From Sphingobacteriales bacterium (lineage in GTDB: Bacteria > Bacteroidota > Bacteroidia > Chitinophagales > Chitinophagaceae), in NCBI GenBank assembly GCA_016235125.1, contig JACRLZ010000002.1, positions 558,001-622,000 on the forward strand: a DNA stretch of 64,000 bases, in the 5' to 3' direction. The position numbers and the translations under genes were made by a program. Numbering within the stretch: position 1 is the stretch's first letter; each line of letters begins with the position of its first letter. Below are positions 9,115 to 17,875 of this stretch, in pieces. Under the pieces are notes generated by a model. The model did not search any database. It had not been told where the DNA came from and saw nothing but the letters and a program-made list of their open reading frames with translations.

Positions 9115-9429
9115 ATGGACTCCATACTTAACTGGATAACGGGCAATCAGCAAATTATCTATATTGTCATCCTGATGATATTTGTAGGGATTGAAGTGAT
9201 AGGCCATGTGCCGAGTGTACTACATACGCCGTTGATGAGCGGAGCGAATGCTATACACGGAGTAGTTATTATAGGTGCTATAATAGTAATGGGAAAGGCA
9301 GAAAGCGATAATTACCTGGCGCTGATATTAGGTTTTATGGCTGTTATTTTAGGAACACTGAATGTTGTTGGAGGGTTTGTAGTAACCGATAGGATGCTCG
9401 AAATGTTTAAGAAGAAAAAAAAGAAATAG
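9115..9429 (+). CDS. pntAB: NAD(P) transhydrogenase subunit alpha, part 2 (membrane)
   Basis: A 104-residue membrane protein with three to four predicted transmembrane helices. It is the small membrane segment (domain II) of the alpha subunit. The segment GIEVIGHVPSVLHTPLMSGANAIHGVV is the family signature. It ends in a poly-lysine tail (KKKKKK), probably cytoplasmic. It follows pntAA after a hairpin-containing gap and precedes pntB by 34 bases. Confidence 0.94.
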   Translation: MDSILNWITGNQQIIYIVILMIFVGIEVIGHVPSVLHTPLMSGANAIHGVVIIGAIIVMGKAESDNYLALILGFMAVILGTLNVVGGFVVTDRMLEMFKKKKKK

Positions 9430-9463
9430 GATTTTCAGGATTAATACTGATTAAGGGGAATAT

Positions 9464-10864
9464 ATGGAACTCAACATACTTACACTTTGCTATATTATTG
9501 GTTCGGTAACATTTATTCTCGGTTTAAAAATGTTATCACATCCTCTCAGGGCAAGAAATGGAAACCTTGTTGCTGCCGCAGGTATGACCATAGCCATTTT
9601 TGGAACCATTTTTTTATATAAAGATGATGCAGGAAACAAGCTGCATAATTATGGATGGATATTCGGTGGCATTGCAATAGGAGGCATCATTGGAACGCTG
9701 GCTGCCAAAAAGGTAAAGATGACAGCCATGCCTGAAATGGTGAGTATGTTCAATGGAATGGGCGGTGCTTGTGCGGCATTAATTTCCTTAATAGAATTTG
9801 GACACATTCCTGATATCAGTACTGCTCCAACAGGAATGCTTATCATCATATTTGCAGGGCTTGTAATAGGCAGTGTATCTTTTGCAGGCAGTATGATCGC
9901 ATGGGGCAAGCTGAATGGAAGCATAAAAGATTTTGCATTCAAAGGGCAGCATCTTTTAAACATATTGCTGCTGCTTGTTATTGTAGGCCTTTCTGTTTAC
10001 CTCACCGGCTGGCGGCCTGAAACTGCAAAAGTGCTTGTGTTTGGAATTCTTGGCTTGTCATTATTGTATGGAGTCTTCTTTGTATTTCCGATTGGTGGAG
10101 CAGATATGCCTGTTGTGATTTCATTGCTCAATTCATTTACAGGGGTGGCTGCAGCATGTGGCGGTTTTCTTTATGATAATAAAGTAATGCTGACTGGTGG
10201 TATTCTTGTAGGTGCGGCCGGAACATTACTCACCATCCTGATGTGTAAGGCCATGAACCGTTCTTTGACAAATGTTTTAATTGGATCATTTGGCGGAAGT
10301 AGTAACGGTGCCGGTGCTAAAAAACAACAAGGCTCTTATAAGGAAATTACGCTGAGTGATGCAGCAGTAGTGATGGCTTATGCAAATAAAGTAATGATTG
10401 TGCCGGGATATGGCCTTGCAGTGGCGCAGGCTCAGCATGCATGTCATGAACTTGAAAAGATACTGGCTGAAAAAGGAGTGGAAGTAAAATATGCAATCCA
10501 TCCCGTTGCGGGACGCATGCCCGGACATATGAATGTTTTGTTGGCAGAAGCAGATGTGAGTTATGAAAAACTGCTGGAGATGGAGCATGCCAATGAAGAA
10601 TTTCCATCTACCGACGTAGTATTGGTTCTTGGTGCAAATGATGTGGTAAACCCTGCCGCTAAAACCGATCCCGCTTCGCCGATTTATGGTATGCCGATAT
10701 TGGATGTGGAATTAGCCAAACTGGTTATCATTAATAAGCGCAGCATGAAACCTGGTTATGCGGGTATTGATAATGAATTGTTCTTTAAGCCAAAAACATC
10801 TATGTTATTTGGAGATGCAAAAAAAGTGTTGCAGGATCTGATTGGAGAAATAAAGAATTTGTAA
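9464..10864 (+). CDS. pntB: NAD(P) transhydrogenase subunit beta
   Basis: This 466-residue protein has about eight to nine N-terminal transmembrane helices (residues 5-270) and a C-terminal NADP(H)-binding domain III. Domain III shows VPGYGLAVAQAQHACHEL, the IHPVAGRMPGHMNVLLAEA loop, VVLVLGANDVVNPAA and SMKPGYAGIDN, all standard for PntB. With pntAA and pntAB it completes the proton-pumping enzyme in the inner membrane. Confidence 0.96.
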   Translation: MELNILTLCYIIGSVTFILGLKMLSHPLRARNGNLVAAAGMTIAIFGTIFLYKDDAGNKLHNYGWIFGGIAIGGIIGTLAAKKVKMTAMPEMVSMFNGMGGACAALISLIEFGHIPDISTAPTGMLIIIFAGLVIGSVSFAGSMIAWGKLNGSIKDFAFKGQHLLNILLLLVIVGLSVYLTGWRPETAKVLVFGILGLSLLYGVFFVFPIGGADMPVVISLLNSFTGVAAACGGFLYDNKVMLTGGILVGAAGTLLTILMCKAMNRSLTNVLIGSFGGSSNGAGAKKQQGSYKEITLSDAAVVMAYANKVMIVPGYGLAVAQAQHACHELEKILAEKGVEVKYAIHPVAGRMPGHMNVLLAEADVSYEKLLEMEHANEEFPSTDVVLVLGANDVVNPAAKTDPASPIYGMPILDVELAKLVIINKRSMKPGYAGIDNELFFKPKTSMLFGDAKKVLQDLIGEIKNL

Positions 10865-10906
10865 GCTGACTTATAGTTCATGGTTGATAGTTCATAGTTT
10901 TACAAG

Positions 10907-12277
10907 GTGCAACTTCCCCTCAAACTACTGGAATCAATAAAAGATATTACCGGCTTTGATAAGGAAGCTTTTCAGGGGGTACATGAATCCGGAGAACAGG
11001 TAACATCGGTAAGATTAAACCCTTTTAAGCCTGTCAAACAATTTCCCAACCCGCCTGCCGGATGGGCAGGTTTCCCAATCCCCGATTCCAAAATACCATG
11101 GTGTGAAACCGGTTTTTATCTGGAAAAACGTCCCTCTTTCACCTTTGATCCTATTTTTCATGCCGGCTGCTATTATGTGCAGGAGGCAAGCAGTATGTTT
11201 CTTGAACAAGCATTGAAACAGACAACAGATTTATCAAAGCCATTAAAAGTCCTTGATCTCTGTGCTGCCCCCGGGGGAAAATCAACACATATACAATCTT
11301 TGATCTCAAAAGACAGCCTGCTGGTAAGTAATGAAGTAATTCGTTCAAGGGTAAATATTTTAAAGGATAATATCATTAAGTGGGGATGCGGCAATGTAGT
11401 GGTGACGAATAATGATCCAAAAGATTTTGCAAGGCTCGAGAATTATTTTGATGTAATAGTGGTGGATGCTCCCTGCAGCGGAAGTGGTTTGTTCAGAAGA
11501 GATCCGGAAGCGATAGAAGAGTGGAGTGAAGGTAATGTGCAACTATGCTCTCAACGTCAGCAAAGGATATTAGCCGATGTTTTGCCTGCATTGAAGAAAA
11601 ATGGGGTGTTGATTTATTCCACCTGTTCTTACTCAAAAGAAGAGGATGAAAATATTACAGATTGGCTGATCAGGGAATTTTCTCTTGACTATTCACCATT
11701 GACTATTCGCCCGGATTGGAGAATCGCAGACACAAACAAAGGTTATCGCTTCTGGCCCGATAAATTGCAAGGAGAAGGTTTCTTCCTGGCTTGTTTCAGA
11801 AAAACAGCAGGAGATGAAGTTGCTGTGATAAAATCAAGGGAGCTCCCGGGACAACTAAATAAAAAGGAATTGGAGCTGATAAAGGAGTGGGTTGAGACAG
11901 ACACTGTAAATTTTGTCAGAAACAAGAATACAGTTTATGCCTGGCCGAAAAATGTTTTTAATGATTTCAATTACCTGCTTGAAAAAATGAACGTTATTTA
12001 TTCGGGAGCACGGGTTGGGGAATTGATACGGGATAAATTAGTGCCTGACCATGCACTGGCTATGAGCAGCCTGCTGAAAATTAATATCAGTAAAACAGAG
12101 GTCAGTTATGAACAGGCAGTCCGCTACCTGCAGCGAAAAGAACTTATTACCGGGGCTGTTCATAAGGGATGGAACCTGGTAACATATCTTGACAGACCGC
12201 TGGGTTGGGCTAATGTTTTGCCTGGCAGAGTCAATAATTATTACCCAAAAGAACTCCGGATTTTAAAGGACAAATAG
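10907..12277 (+). CDS. RNA (cytosine-C5) methyltransferase, RsmF/NSUN family
   Basis: A 456-residue RsmB/RsmF/NSUN-type methylase acting on rRNA or tRNA. The SAM site is VLDLCAAPGGKSTHI (about residues 112-126). Two cysteines serve catalysis and product release, in VDAPCSGSGLFRRDPEA and YSTCSYSKEEDEN. A C-terminal RNA-binding extension of about 150 residues, as in RsmF, follows. The best start is GTG at 10907. Residues about 46-58 (NPPAGWAGFPIP region) are encoded by a GC-rich mini-palindrome (11054-11070) that looks like an in-frame repeat insertion. The upstream gap holds phrase-like repeats of the tagttcat type. Confidence 0.88.
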   Translation: MQLPLKLLESIKDITGFDKEAFQGVHESGEQVTSVRLNPFKPVKQFPNPPAGWAGFPIPDSKIPWCETGFYLEKRPSFTFDPIFHAGCYYVQEASSMFLEQALKQTTDLSKPLKVLDLCAAPGGKSTHIQSLISKDSLLVSNEVIRSRVNILKDNIIKWGCGNVVVTNNDPKDFARLENYFDVIVVDAPCSGSGLFRRDPEAIEEWSEGNVQLCSQRQQRILADVLPALKKNGVLIYSTCSYSKEEDENITDWLIREFSLDYSPLTIRPDWRIADTNKGYRFWPDKLQGEGFFLACFRKTAGDEVAVIKSRELPGQLNKKELELIKEWVETDTVNFVRNKNTVYAWPKNVFNDFNYLLEKMNVIYSGARVGELIRDKLVPDHALAMSSLLKINISKTEVSYEQAVRYLQRKELITGAVHKGWNLVTYLDRPLGWANVLPGRVNNYYPKELRILKDK

Positions 12278-12327
12278 CAGGTAAACGCAATAAAAAAATC
12301 TGCATCTTTGTAACAAAGCAGGAACGT

Positions 12328-13269
12328 ATGATAAAACGGTTTTCTATAGCTTTCATCTTAATACTGACAATTCAGTTTGTGTTGGCACAAAAAACTGAAC
12401 TGATGGTAAAAAGCGGGGATAATGGCCTATATCTTGTACATAAAGTAGCTCCCAGGGAAAGTTTTTTTGCGATAGGACGTTTATATAACGTAAGCGCCAA
12501 ATACCTGGCTTCTTACAATAAACTTGACATGAACAAGGGGCTTCAGATCGACCAGAAGATCCGGATCCCTCTTACGGACACTAACTTTTCACAGAAAGGA
12601 AACAGTGGCACACCCGTTTATTATAAGGTGGATGATGAAAAAGAATTAGCGAAGATCAGTGCTGTAAATAAAAATGTTTCTGTTGAAAGTTTAAAGGCAT
12701 GGAATGATTTAGCAGGAGACAAGGCCAAAAAAGATGCGAAACTTATTATTGGTTTTTTGCATAGTAAGGCTATGCCCTCTGTCACTATTTCCAGCAAACC
12801 CAAACAGGAAGATTCTGTGGTAAAGTTGGAAGAAAAGACAGTGGTGCCGGTGGCAAACCCTGAAGAAAAAAAGCCAAAGGCAATAGAAGAAATAAAAAAA
12901 ACTGAACCGGTTGTAGTTAATGAAGAAACAAAGCCTATCCAGGATGGGGATGGTTTTTTTAAAACTTCATTTGACCAGCAGGTGAGGGTAAATCCTGTCT
13001 CGAAAAATGAAACTGTAACAGCCGGCATTTTCAAAACCACAAGCGGATGGCAGGATGCAAAATATTATATGCTTATGGATAATGTGCAGCCGGGAACGAT
13101 AGTTAAGGTAATTAATCCTGCCAATAATATGGCAGTATTTGTTAAGGTTTTGGGGGAAATGGCAGGTATCCGTCAAAACGAGGGATACAATATCCGTATC
13201 AGTAATGCCGCAGCAGCAGCTTTGCAAATACAGGAGCAGGATAAGTTTATTGTGAAAGTGAGTTACTAG
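12328..13269 (+). CDS. Secreted LysM-domain protein with C-terminal DPBB-like domain
   Basis: A 313-residue protein with a cleavable signal peptide (hydrophobic residues 5-20, cleavage around VLAQ). A LysM domain lies at about residues 32-80 (YLVHKVAPRESFFAIGRLYN followed by a YNK-containing helix and IRIPL). A second, degenerate LysM-like repeat is at about 95-150. A low-complexity Lys/Glu/Pro linker follows, then an RlpA-like double-psi beta-barrel-like region at about 230-313. The protein probably binds peptidoglycan in the periplasm. No lytic residues can be assigned with confidence. Confidence 0.8.
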   Translation: MIKRFSIAFILILTIQFVLAQKTELMVKSGDNGLYLVHKVAPRESFFAIGRLYNVSAKYLASYNKLDMNKGLQIDQKIRIPLTDTNFSQKGNSGTPVYYKVDDEKELAKISAVNKNVSVESLKAWNDLAGDKAKKDAKLIIGFLHSKAMPSVTISSKPKQEDSVVKLEEKTVVPVANPEEKKPKAIEEIKKTEPVVVNEETKPIQDGDGFFKTSFDQQVRVNPVSKNETVTAGIFKTTSGWQDAKYYMLMDNVQPGTIVKVINPANNMAVFVKVLGEMAGIRQNEGYNIRISNAAAAALQIQEQDKFIVKVSY

Positions 13270-13305
13270 TTACTTGTTGCTGGTAGTTCGATACTTATTA
13301 GCAGC

Positions 13306-14244
13306 TTAGAAACGATACCCTCTTAAAAATTCCTCGATCCCCATTCTCTTTTTTCCTTCCAGTTGTACTTCCTTTAAATGGAGATATCCATCTTTTGCTG
13401 CAAACTTCATATAAGTTTTTCCATCGCTTTCCCAATGGCCCGGTTTTCTTGTAGGATGAGCAAGCTCTTTTTCACTAAGAAAAATTTTTAATGTTTTATC
13501 ACCCAGTTCTGTGAAAGCAGCAGGATAGGGTGATAGTCCACGGATAAGATCATGAATTTTATCAATAGATTTTGTCCAGTCTATCTTGCAGGTAGAAGTG
13601 AAGATTTTGGGAGCATGATAGATTTCAGATTGCAGATTTAAGATCTCAGATTGTGCTTGCACTTTTAAACTCCCATCAGCCAGTCCTTTTACTGTATCAA
13701 CAAGCAGTGTGGCTCCCATCTCTTTCATCCGGTCATGTACTTCACCGGCAGTTTCGTTTTCACCAATTTCCAATTTTTCCTGCATTAAAATATCACCGGT
13801 ATCTATTTCATGTTTCAGCTTGAAGGTAGTAACACCCGTTTCTTTTTCACCGTTAATTACAGCCCAGTTAATAGGCGCTGCACCACGGTATTGCGGAAGT
13901 AAGCTTCCATGAAGATTAACGGTTCCCATTGGCGGCATATTCCAAACCACTTCAGGTAACATCCGGAAAGCAACCACGATTTGCAAATCGGCATTTAATG
14001 ATTTTAGTTCAGCAAGAAATTCAGGACTTTTTAGTTTCTCAGGTTGTAAAACTTTAAGATGGTGGCGGACAGCATATTTTTTCACTGCGCTTTCTGTCAT
14101 TTTCATACCTCTTCCCGCCGGTTTATCAGGTGCAGTTACTACTCCAACGACATTACATTTTGCCTTTACCAATGCATCAAGAGAGGCAACGGCAAATTCA
14201 GGTGTGCCCATAAAAACAATCCGCAGCGATTTGTAATCTTTCAT
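13306..14244 (-). CDS. fmt: Methionyl-tRNA formyltransferase
   Basis: This 312-residue enzyme formylates initiator Met-tRNA with 10-formyl-THF. Motifs: RIVFMGTPEFAVASL at the N-terminus, the catalytic N/H/D set in VNLHGSLLPQYRGAAPINWA with the SLLP hallmark, GVTTFKLKHEIDTGDIL and, in the C-terminal domain, LSPYPAA. Residues about 196-207 between LKVQAQ and YHAPKIF are encoded by repeated AATCTGA-like phrases (13621-13655) that other Fmt proteins, as I recall them, lack. The -7-like box TACCTTCG (minus strand, 14250-14257) ends 5 bases before the ATG, suggesting a leaderless message. Confidence 0.96.
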   Translation of the reverse strand: MKDYKSLRIVFMGTPEFAVASLDALVKAKCNVVGVVTAPDKPAGRGMKMTESAVKKYAVRHHLKVLQPEKLKSPEFLAELKSLNADLQIVVAFRMLPEVVWNMPPMGTVNLHGSLLPQYRGAAPINWAVINGEKETGVTTFKLKHEIDTGDILMQEKLEIGENETAGEVHDRMKEMGATLLVDTVKGLADGSLKVQAQSEILNLQSEIYHAPKIFTSTCKIDWTKSIDKIHDLIRGLSPYPAAFTELGDKTLKIFLSEKELAHPTRKPGHWESDGKTYMKFAAKDGYLHLKEVQLEGKKRMGIEEFLRGYRF

Positions 14245-14274
14245 CGCTGCGAAGGTAAATAATCAGCGTAAGAA

Positions 14275-15081
14275 TCAGTTTACTTTATAATACTTCGTTT
14301 TAATTTCCGGTATCAATGCCGATAATTTTTTTATCCTTGTTTCATCAGACGGATGAGTGGATAAGAACTCCGGCAGTTTTCCTCTTTTGTTATTTGCTTC
14401 CATCCGTTGCCAGAAGGGGATGGCTTCTTCAGGATTATATCCTGCCATACTCATAAATATTAATCCAAGTTTATCTGCTTCGCTTTCCTGCATGCGGCTG
14501 TTAGGTAATTCTAAAGCCAGTTTTGAACCAACAACATATAATCCTAAAAAAATAAGTTGTGTAGACTCTTTCTTTTCCTTCAATGCTTCCTCCAATGCTA
14601 AACCACCCAAACCAATCAAAAGCGCTTCACTCATTCTTTCATTTCCATGCCGGGCAATGGCATGGGCAATTTCATGTCCCATTACAACAGCCAATGCAGT
14701 TTCATTTTGTGTTACGGGCAAAAGACCTGTGTAAACGACTACTTTCCCTCCGGGCATGCACCAGGCGTTTACAATATTTTCATTGATTGTATTGAATTCC
14801 CATTTAAAATTTTTAATGTCTTTGCTCATATTGTTTTGCAACATATAACTTTCAACAGCAGTTTGTATCCTGCTTCCAATACGGGTTACCATTTGTGCCC
14901 TTTCATCATATTGGGAAAGTGTATTGCTGACTTTTACAACAGAATCATATTGTGTAAAAGCCATTTCCCTGATCATAAAATCAGGAACAAGGTTGAGTTG
15001 CTTTCTTCCTGTAACCGGAACTGTTTTGCAGGAGACAAGCAATAAAGTTGCGTATGCTGTAAAGCAAAGAATTATTTTCAT
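14275..15081 (-). CDS. M48-family metalloprotease lipoprotein
   Basis: A 268-residue zinc protease with a lipoprotein signal peptide (cysteine in LLLVSCKT at about residue 18). It carries the zinc motif HEIAHA in VVMGHEIAHAIARHGNERM and the downstream glutamate in MQESEADKLGL, as in BepA/LoiP-type envelope quality-control proteases. It probably acts in the periplasm anchored to a membrane. It starts 5 bases after the preceding gene on this strand and belongs to the secreted-protein run that begins at 22220. fmt follows 30 bases later. Confidence 0.9.
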   Translation of the reverse strand: MKIILCFTAYATLLLVSCKTVPVTGRKQLNLVPDFMIREMAFTQYDSVVKVSNTLSQYDERAQMVTRIGSRIQTAVESYMLQNNMSKDIKNFKWEFNTINENIVNAWCMPGGKVVVYTGLLPVTQNETALAVVMGHEIAHAIARHGNERMSEALLIGLGGLALEEALKEKKESTQLIFLGLYVVGSKLALELPNSRMQESEADKLGLIFMSMAGYNPEEAIPFWQRMEANNKRGKLPEFLSTHPSDETRIKKLSALIPEIKTKYYKVN

Positions 15082-15086
15082 GAGTT

Positions 15087-16484
15087 TTATTTTTTTCCAA
15101 ATACTGTATAGATCCCGCTACCCGGGTAATCAGCATCAAGTAATTTTAGCAGCCTGGCTCCTTTTATACATGAAAAAAAAGCGTTGTATTTTTTGGGCTT
15201 GCCTTCAATATCAGAAAAATTTACCTGCCAGTTATTCAGCACAGTAAACTTTCCCGCTGATTTTACATTGGCATACTTTATATTCCCAACCATTCCATTC
15301 ACTGCAAGAATGCTCCAGTTATAAGTATTGCCAGCGCCAAATTGAAAAGTTTGATTTGACTGGTTAATATTCATACCTGCATAATTTCCGGTATAGACAT
15401 TGTACAATTGTTGAACACCTGTAAAGTCGCTTGTCCAGGTTCCTTTAAAATCTCCAGCGGCAATGGCAAACTTGTTATAGTTGACCATTTGCGACAATTG
15501 GTTCATTAAGGAAGACTCGCTATCCCATTTTATAGTTTCAGGATCAAATTTATATTGCCGGATAAAAGTGTTTTTATCGGGAACAACAAACTCTATCCAG
15601 CCAGATTGGCCCTGTCGGAAGAAAACAATAAATACATTTTTGCCAGTTGCGTTTTCAGTTGCATAACCCATGCCCAGGTATGGCCTGTCGTAAGTACTGA
15701 TATAGCTTGTTTTATAATTTTTGAGATTACTATACCGGGGTGCAACCAGAATATTCCAGGCAGCATTGGTCAGTACATCGGGGTCTGCGGGGAATATGGT
15801 GCCTTCTTTGGGATAATGCAGTAATACTTTTATAGTTCCCTTTGTTACCTCAACCCAATCTTCTTGTACCGTGCTGGTCCACCCATCATCAAAATTCGTT
15901 GTGATAAATGCAAAGCCATCATTTTTAGCAACTGATGCTTGTTGCGGTTTAACTGTATTTGTTGCGGGTTTAATAGGTTGCTTTGCTGTGCTTGTTGGTT
16001 TATTCAGCTTTATGGATTCTAAAAATGCAGACATTTCAGTTTGATAGGCATCCGTATTGGTTAGTATGATAATATTTACCATTTTTTCGAACCCGCTGGA
16101 TGTTACCAATAAAGCGATTCCTTTGTTACCATCGCTTTCAAACGGCGAAAAGCCACTTTGTACTTCCCATCCATTTTCTGTTGCAGCAGGTTGCATTTCT
16201 GGTTTTGTTGAAACAGTTACCATTTCTTTTATTAAAGTTTCCCATGCCAGATCAAAATTTTCTTTCGAACCGGGTTTACCCGGTATCGATTTATACAATG
16301 TAATTAAGCAATAAGCGCCTTTTGCAGCATCTTCTTTTGTGAATTGAATGACAGATTCTGTATTTTGTTTTTTCCATCCGCCTCCTGGCGGAGGGGTAAA
16401 TGTGGCCAGATCGAAAGTTTGCTGCTGGGACATCACAACACTACAGGTGCTGTAAAAAAATATAAAAAGAAATAATTTTTTCAT
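15087..16484 (-). CDS. Secreted protein of unknown function, paralogue of the upstream gene
   Basis: A 465-residue protein I cannot assign to a named family. A signal peptide (MKKLFLFIFFYSTCSVVMSQ) fixes the start at 16484; a longer frame would overlap the previous gene. The N-terminal part (about 20-165) looks like a PsbP/MOG1-type alpha/beta domain. A Thr/Lys/Pro linker follows, then a middle domain with FAFITTNFDDGWTSTVQEDW and a C-terminal lipocalin-like beta region ending with VNFSDIEGKPKKYNAFFSCIKG. It is a tandem paralogue of the 455-residue protein just upstream. A GC mini-palindrome (16378-16394) encodes PPPGG near residue 30, where the paralogue has only AP-K. Confidence 0.7.
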   Translation of the reverse strand: MKKLFLFIFFYSTCSVVMSQQQTFDLATFTPPPGGGWKKQNTESVIQFTKEDAAKGAYCLITLYKSIPGKPGSKENFDLAWETLIKEMVTVSTKPEMQPAATENGWEVQSGFSPFESDGNKGIALLVTSSGFEKMVNIIILTNTDAYQTEMSAFLESIKLNKPTSTAKQPIKPATNTVKPQQASVAKNDGFAFITTNFDDGWTSTVQEDWVEVTKGTIKVLLHYPKEGTIFPADPDVLTNAAWNILVAPRYSNLKNYKTSYISTYDRPYLGMGYATENATGKNVFIVFFRQGQSGWIEFVVPDKNTFIRQYKFDPETIKWDSESSLMNQLSQMVNYNKFAIAAGDFKGTWTSDFTGVQQLYNVYTGNYAGMNINQSNQTFQFGAGNTYNWSILAVNGMVGNIKYANVKSAGKFTVLNNWQVNFSDIEGKPKKYNAFFSCIKGARLLKLLDADYPGSGIYTVFGKK

Positions 16485-16503
16485 CAACTTAATTTTAATT
16501 GAA

Positions 16504-17871
16504 TTACTGAGCTTTTGCAAATGGTCTTCCATCGAGCCATAAAATCCGCAATCCTTTTATGCAGGAGAAATAAACGTCATAAATTCTGGGTTTACCTTCA
16601 ATATCAGAAAAGTTTACTTTCCAGTTACCAGTCATTGAATATTTGCCGCTTGATTTTTTACTTTGGAATTTAATATTGCCAACAGCCCCGCTGGCTACGC
16701 TTATATCCCAGTTATACATATTGTTATTTCCCATTGTAAAATTCTCTGCAGATGCATGTGTATCCATATGCGAATCAAAACCGGTAGCGGCACTTACATA
16801 CTGAACGGCGCCTGAAAAATCACTTGTCCATTTCCCTTTTAAATCTGAAGCTGCTACGGCAAACTTGTTGTAACTGGCCATCTTCTCTATATTTTCCCAG
16901 CCAGAGGTGGTTTGATGATAAGCTCCAAACTCCTGTTCGAAGGCCCTTTTATCTGAAGTGATAAACTCTAAATATCTTCCGCTGCCGTTAGAATAATTCA
17001 TTTTAAACAATACAACATGAACCGTTTTACCTGTTGTTTTCTCTGCCATATCTGCTTCTGCAAATTCAATAGTTTGCCAGCCGGTGATTGGTTTAAATTC
17101 AAAATTGCTTGCACTGCTGTACCTGGGCGCTACTAAAATATTCCACGCATTTTTTAATCCATCCATCACAACGGAATTATAGGCATCGGCTTGTTTATTC
17201 GGGTAGTGTATCAATACCCTGCTATTGCCTTTTGTTACTTCCACCCAATCATTTTGAACAGTACTGGTCCAGCCATCATCAAAATTGGTAGTGGTAAATG
17301 CAAACCCATCTGATTTAGCCATTGTCGTTGCAGGCAGGGATTTTACCGGGTTTATAACGGGCTTATTTATTTGACTTGTTCCACCGGCAGGTTTCTTTAA
17401 AATGATTGATTCCAAAAAAGCCGTCATGTCTTTTTCATACACATCTGTATTGGTGAGGACGATAAGATTTACCATTTTATCAATGGCACTTGCTGTTACT
17501 AACAATGCAACACCTTTAGTACCGTCACTTTCAAATGCTGCATAGCCGCTTTGAGTTTCCCATCCGTTTTCTGTAGTTACAGCCTGCATTTCAGGGGCTG
17601 TAGAAACAGTTACCATTTCTTTTACGACAGACGTCCATGCCAAATCAAAATTTTCTTTGGAGTTGGCTGTGCCCGGCACTGCTTTATACAATGTTATAAG
17701 GCAGTAAGTTCCTTTGGCGGCATCTTCTTTTGAAAACTGAACTGCACTTTCAGCAGGTTGTTTCTTCCATCCTTTGGGTGCGGTGTAAGTGGCAAGGTCA
17801 AAGGTTTCTTTTTGTGCAAATACTGTTGCCACTGAAGTACAGAAGAAGGTGAAAAGAATTGTTTTTTTCAT
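16504..17871 (-). CDS. Secreted protein of unknown function (tandem paralogue)
   Basis: A 455-residue protein with a signal peptide (cleavage after TVFAQ) and the same layout as its downstream neighbour. It has an N-terminal FDLATYTAPKGWKKQP domain, a Lys/Pro linker near 160-180, FAFTTTNFDDGWTSTVQNDW and a C-terminal barrel-like region ending VNFSDIEGKPRIYDVYFSCIKG. No catalytic motif is recognisable. Only 4 bases separate it from the 614-residue gene upstream and 19 bases from its paralogue downstream, so the run is very likely one transcript. The role is unknown; a periplasmic or surface location is inferred. Confidence 0.7.
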   Translation of the reverse strand: MKKTILFTFFCTSVATVFAQKETFDLATYTAPKGWKKQPAESAVQFSKEDAAKGTYCLITLYKAVPGTANSKENFDLAWTSVVKEMVTVSTAPEMQAVTTENGWETQSGYAAFESDGTKGVALLVTASAIDKMVNLIVLTNTDVYEKDMTAFLESIILKKPAGGTSQINKPVINPVKSLPATTMAKSDGFAFTTTNFDDGWTSTVQNDWVEVTKGNSRVLIHYPNKQADAYNSVVMDGLKNAWNILVAPRYSSASNFEFKPITGWQTIEFAEADMAEKTTGKTVHVVLFKMNYSNGSGRYLEFITSDKRAFEQEFGAYHQTTSGWENIEKMASYNKFAVAASDLKGKWTSDFSGAVQYVSAATGFDSHMDTHASAENFTMGNNNMYNWDISVASGAVGNIKFQSKKSSGKYSMTGNWKVNFSDIEGKPRIYDVYFSCIKGLRILWLDGRPFAKAQ

Positions 17872-17875
17872 GCTT

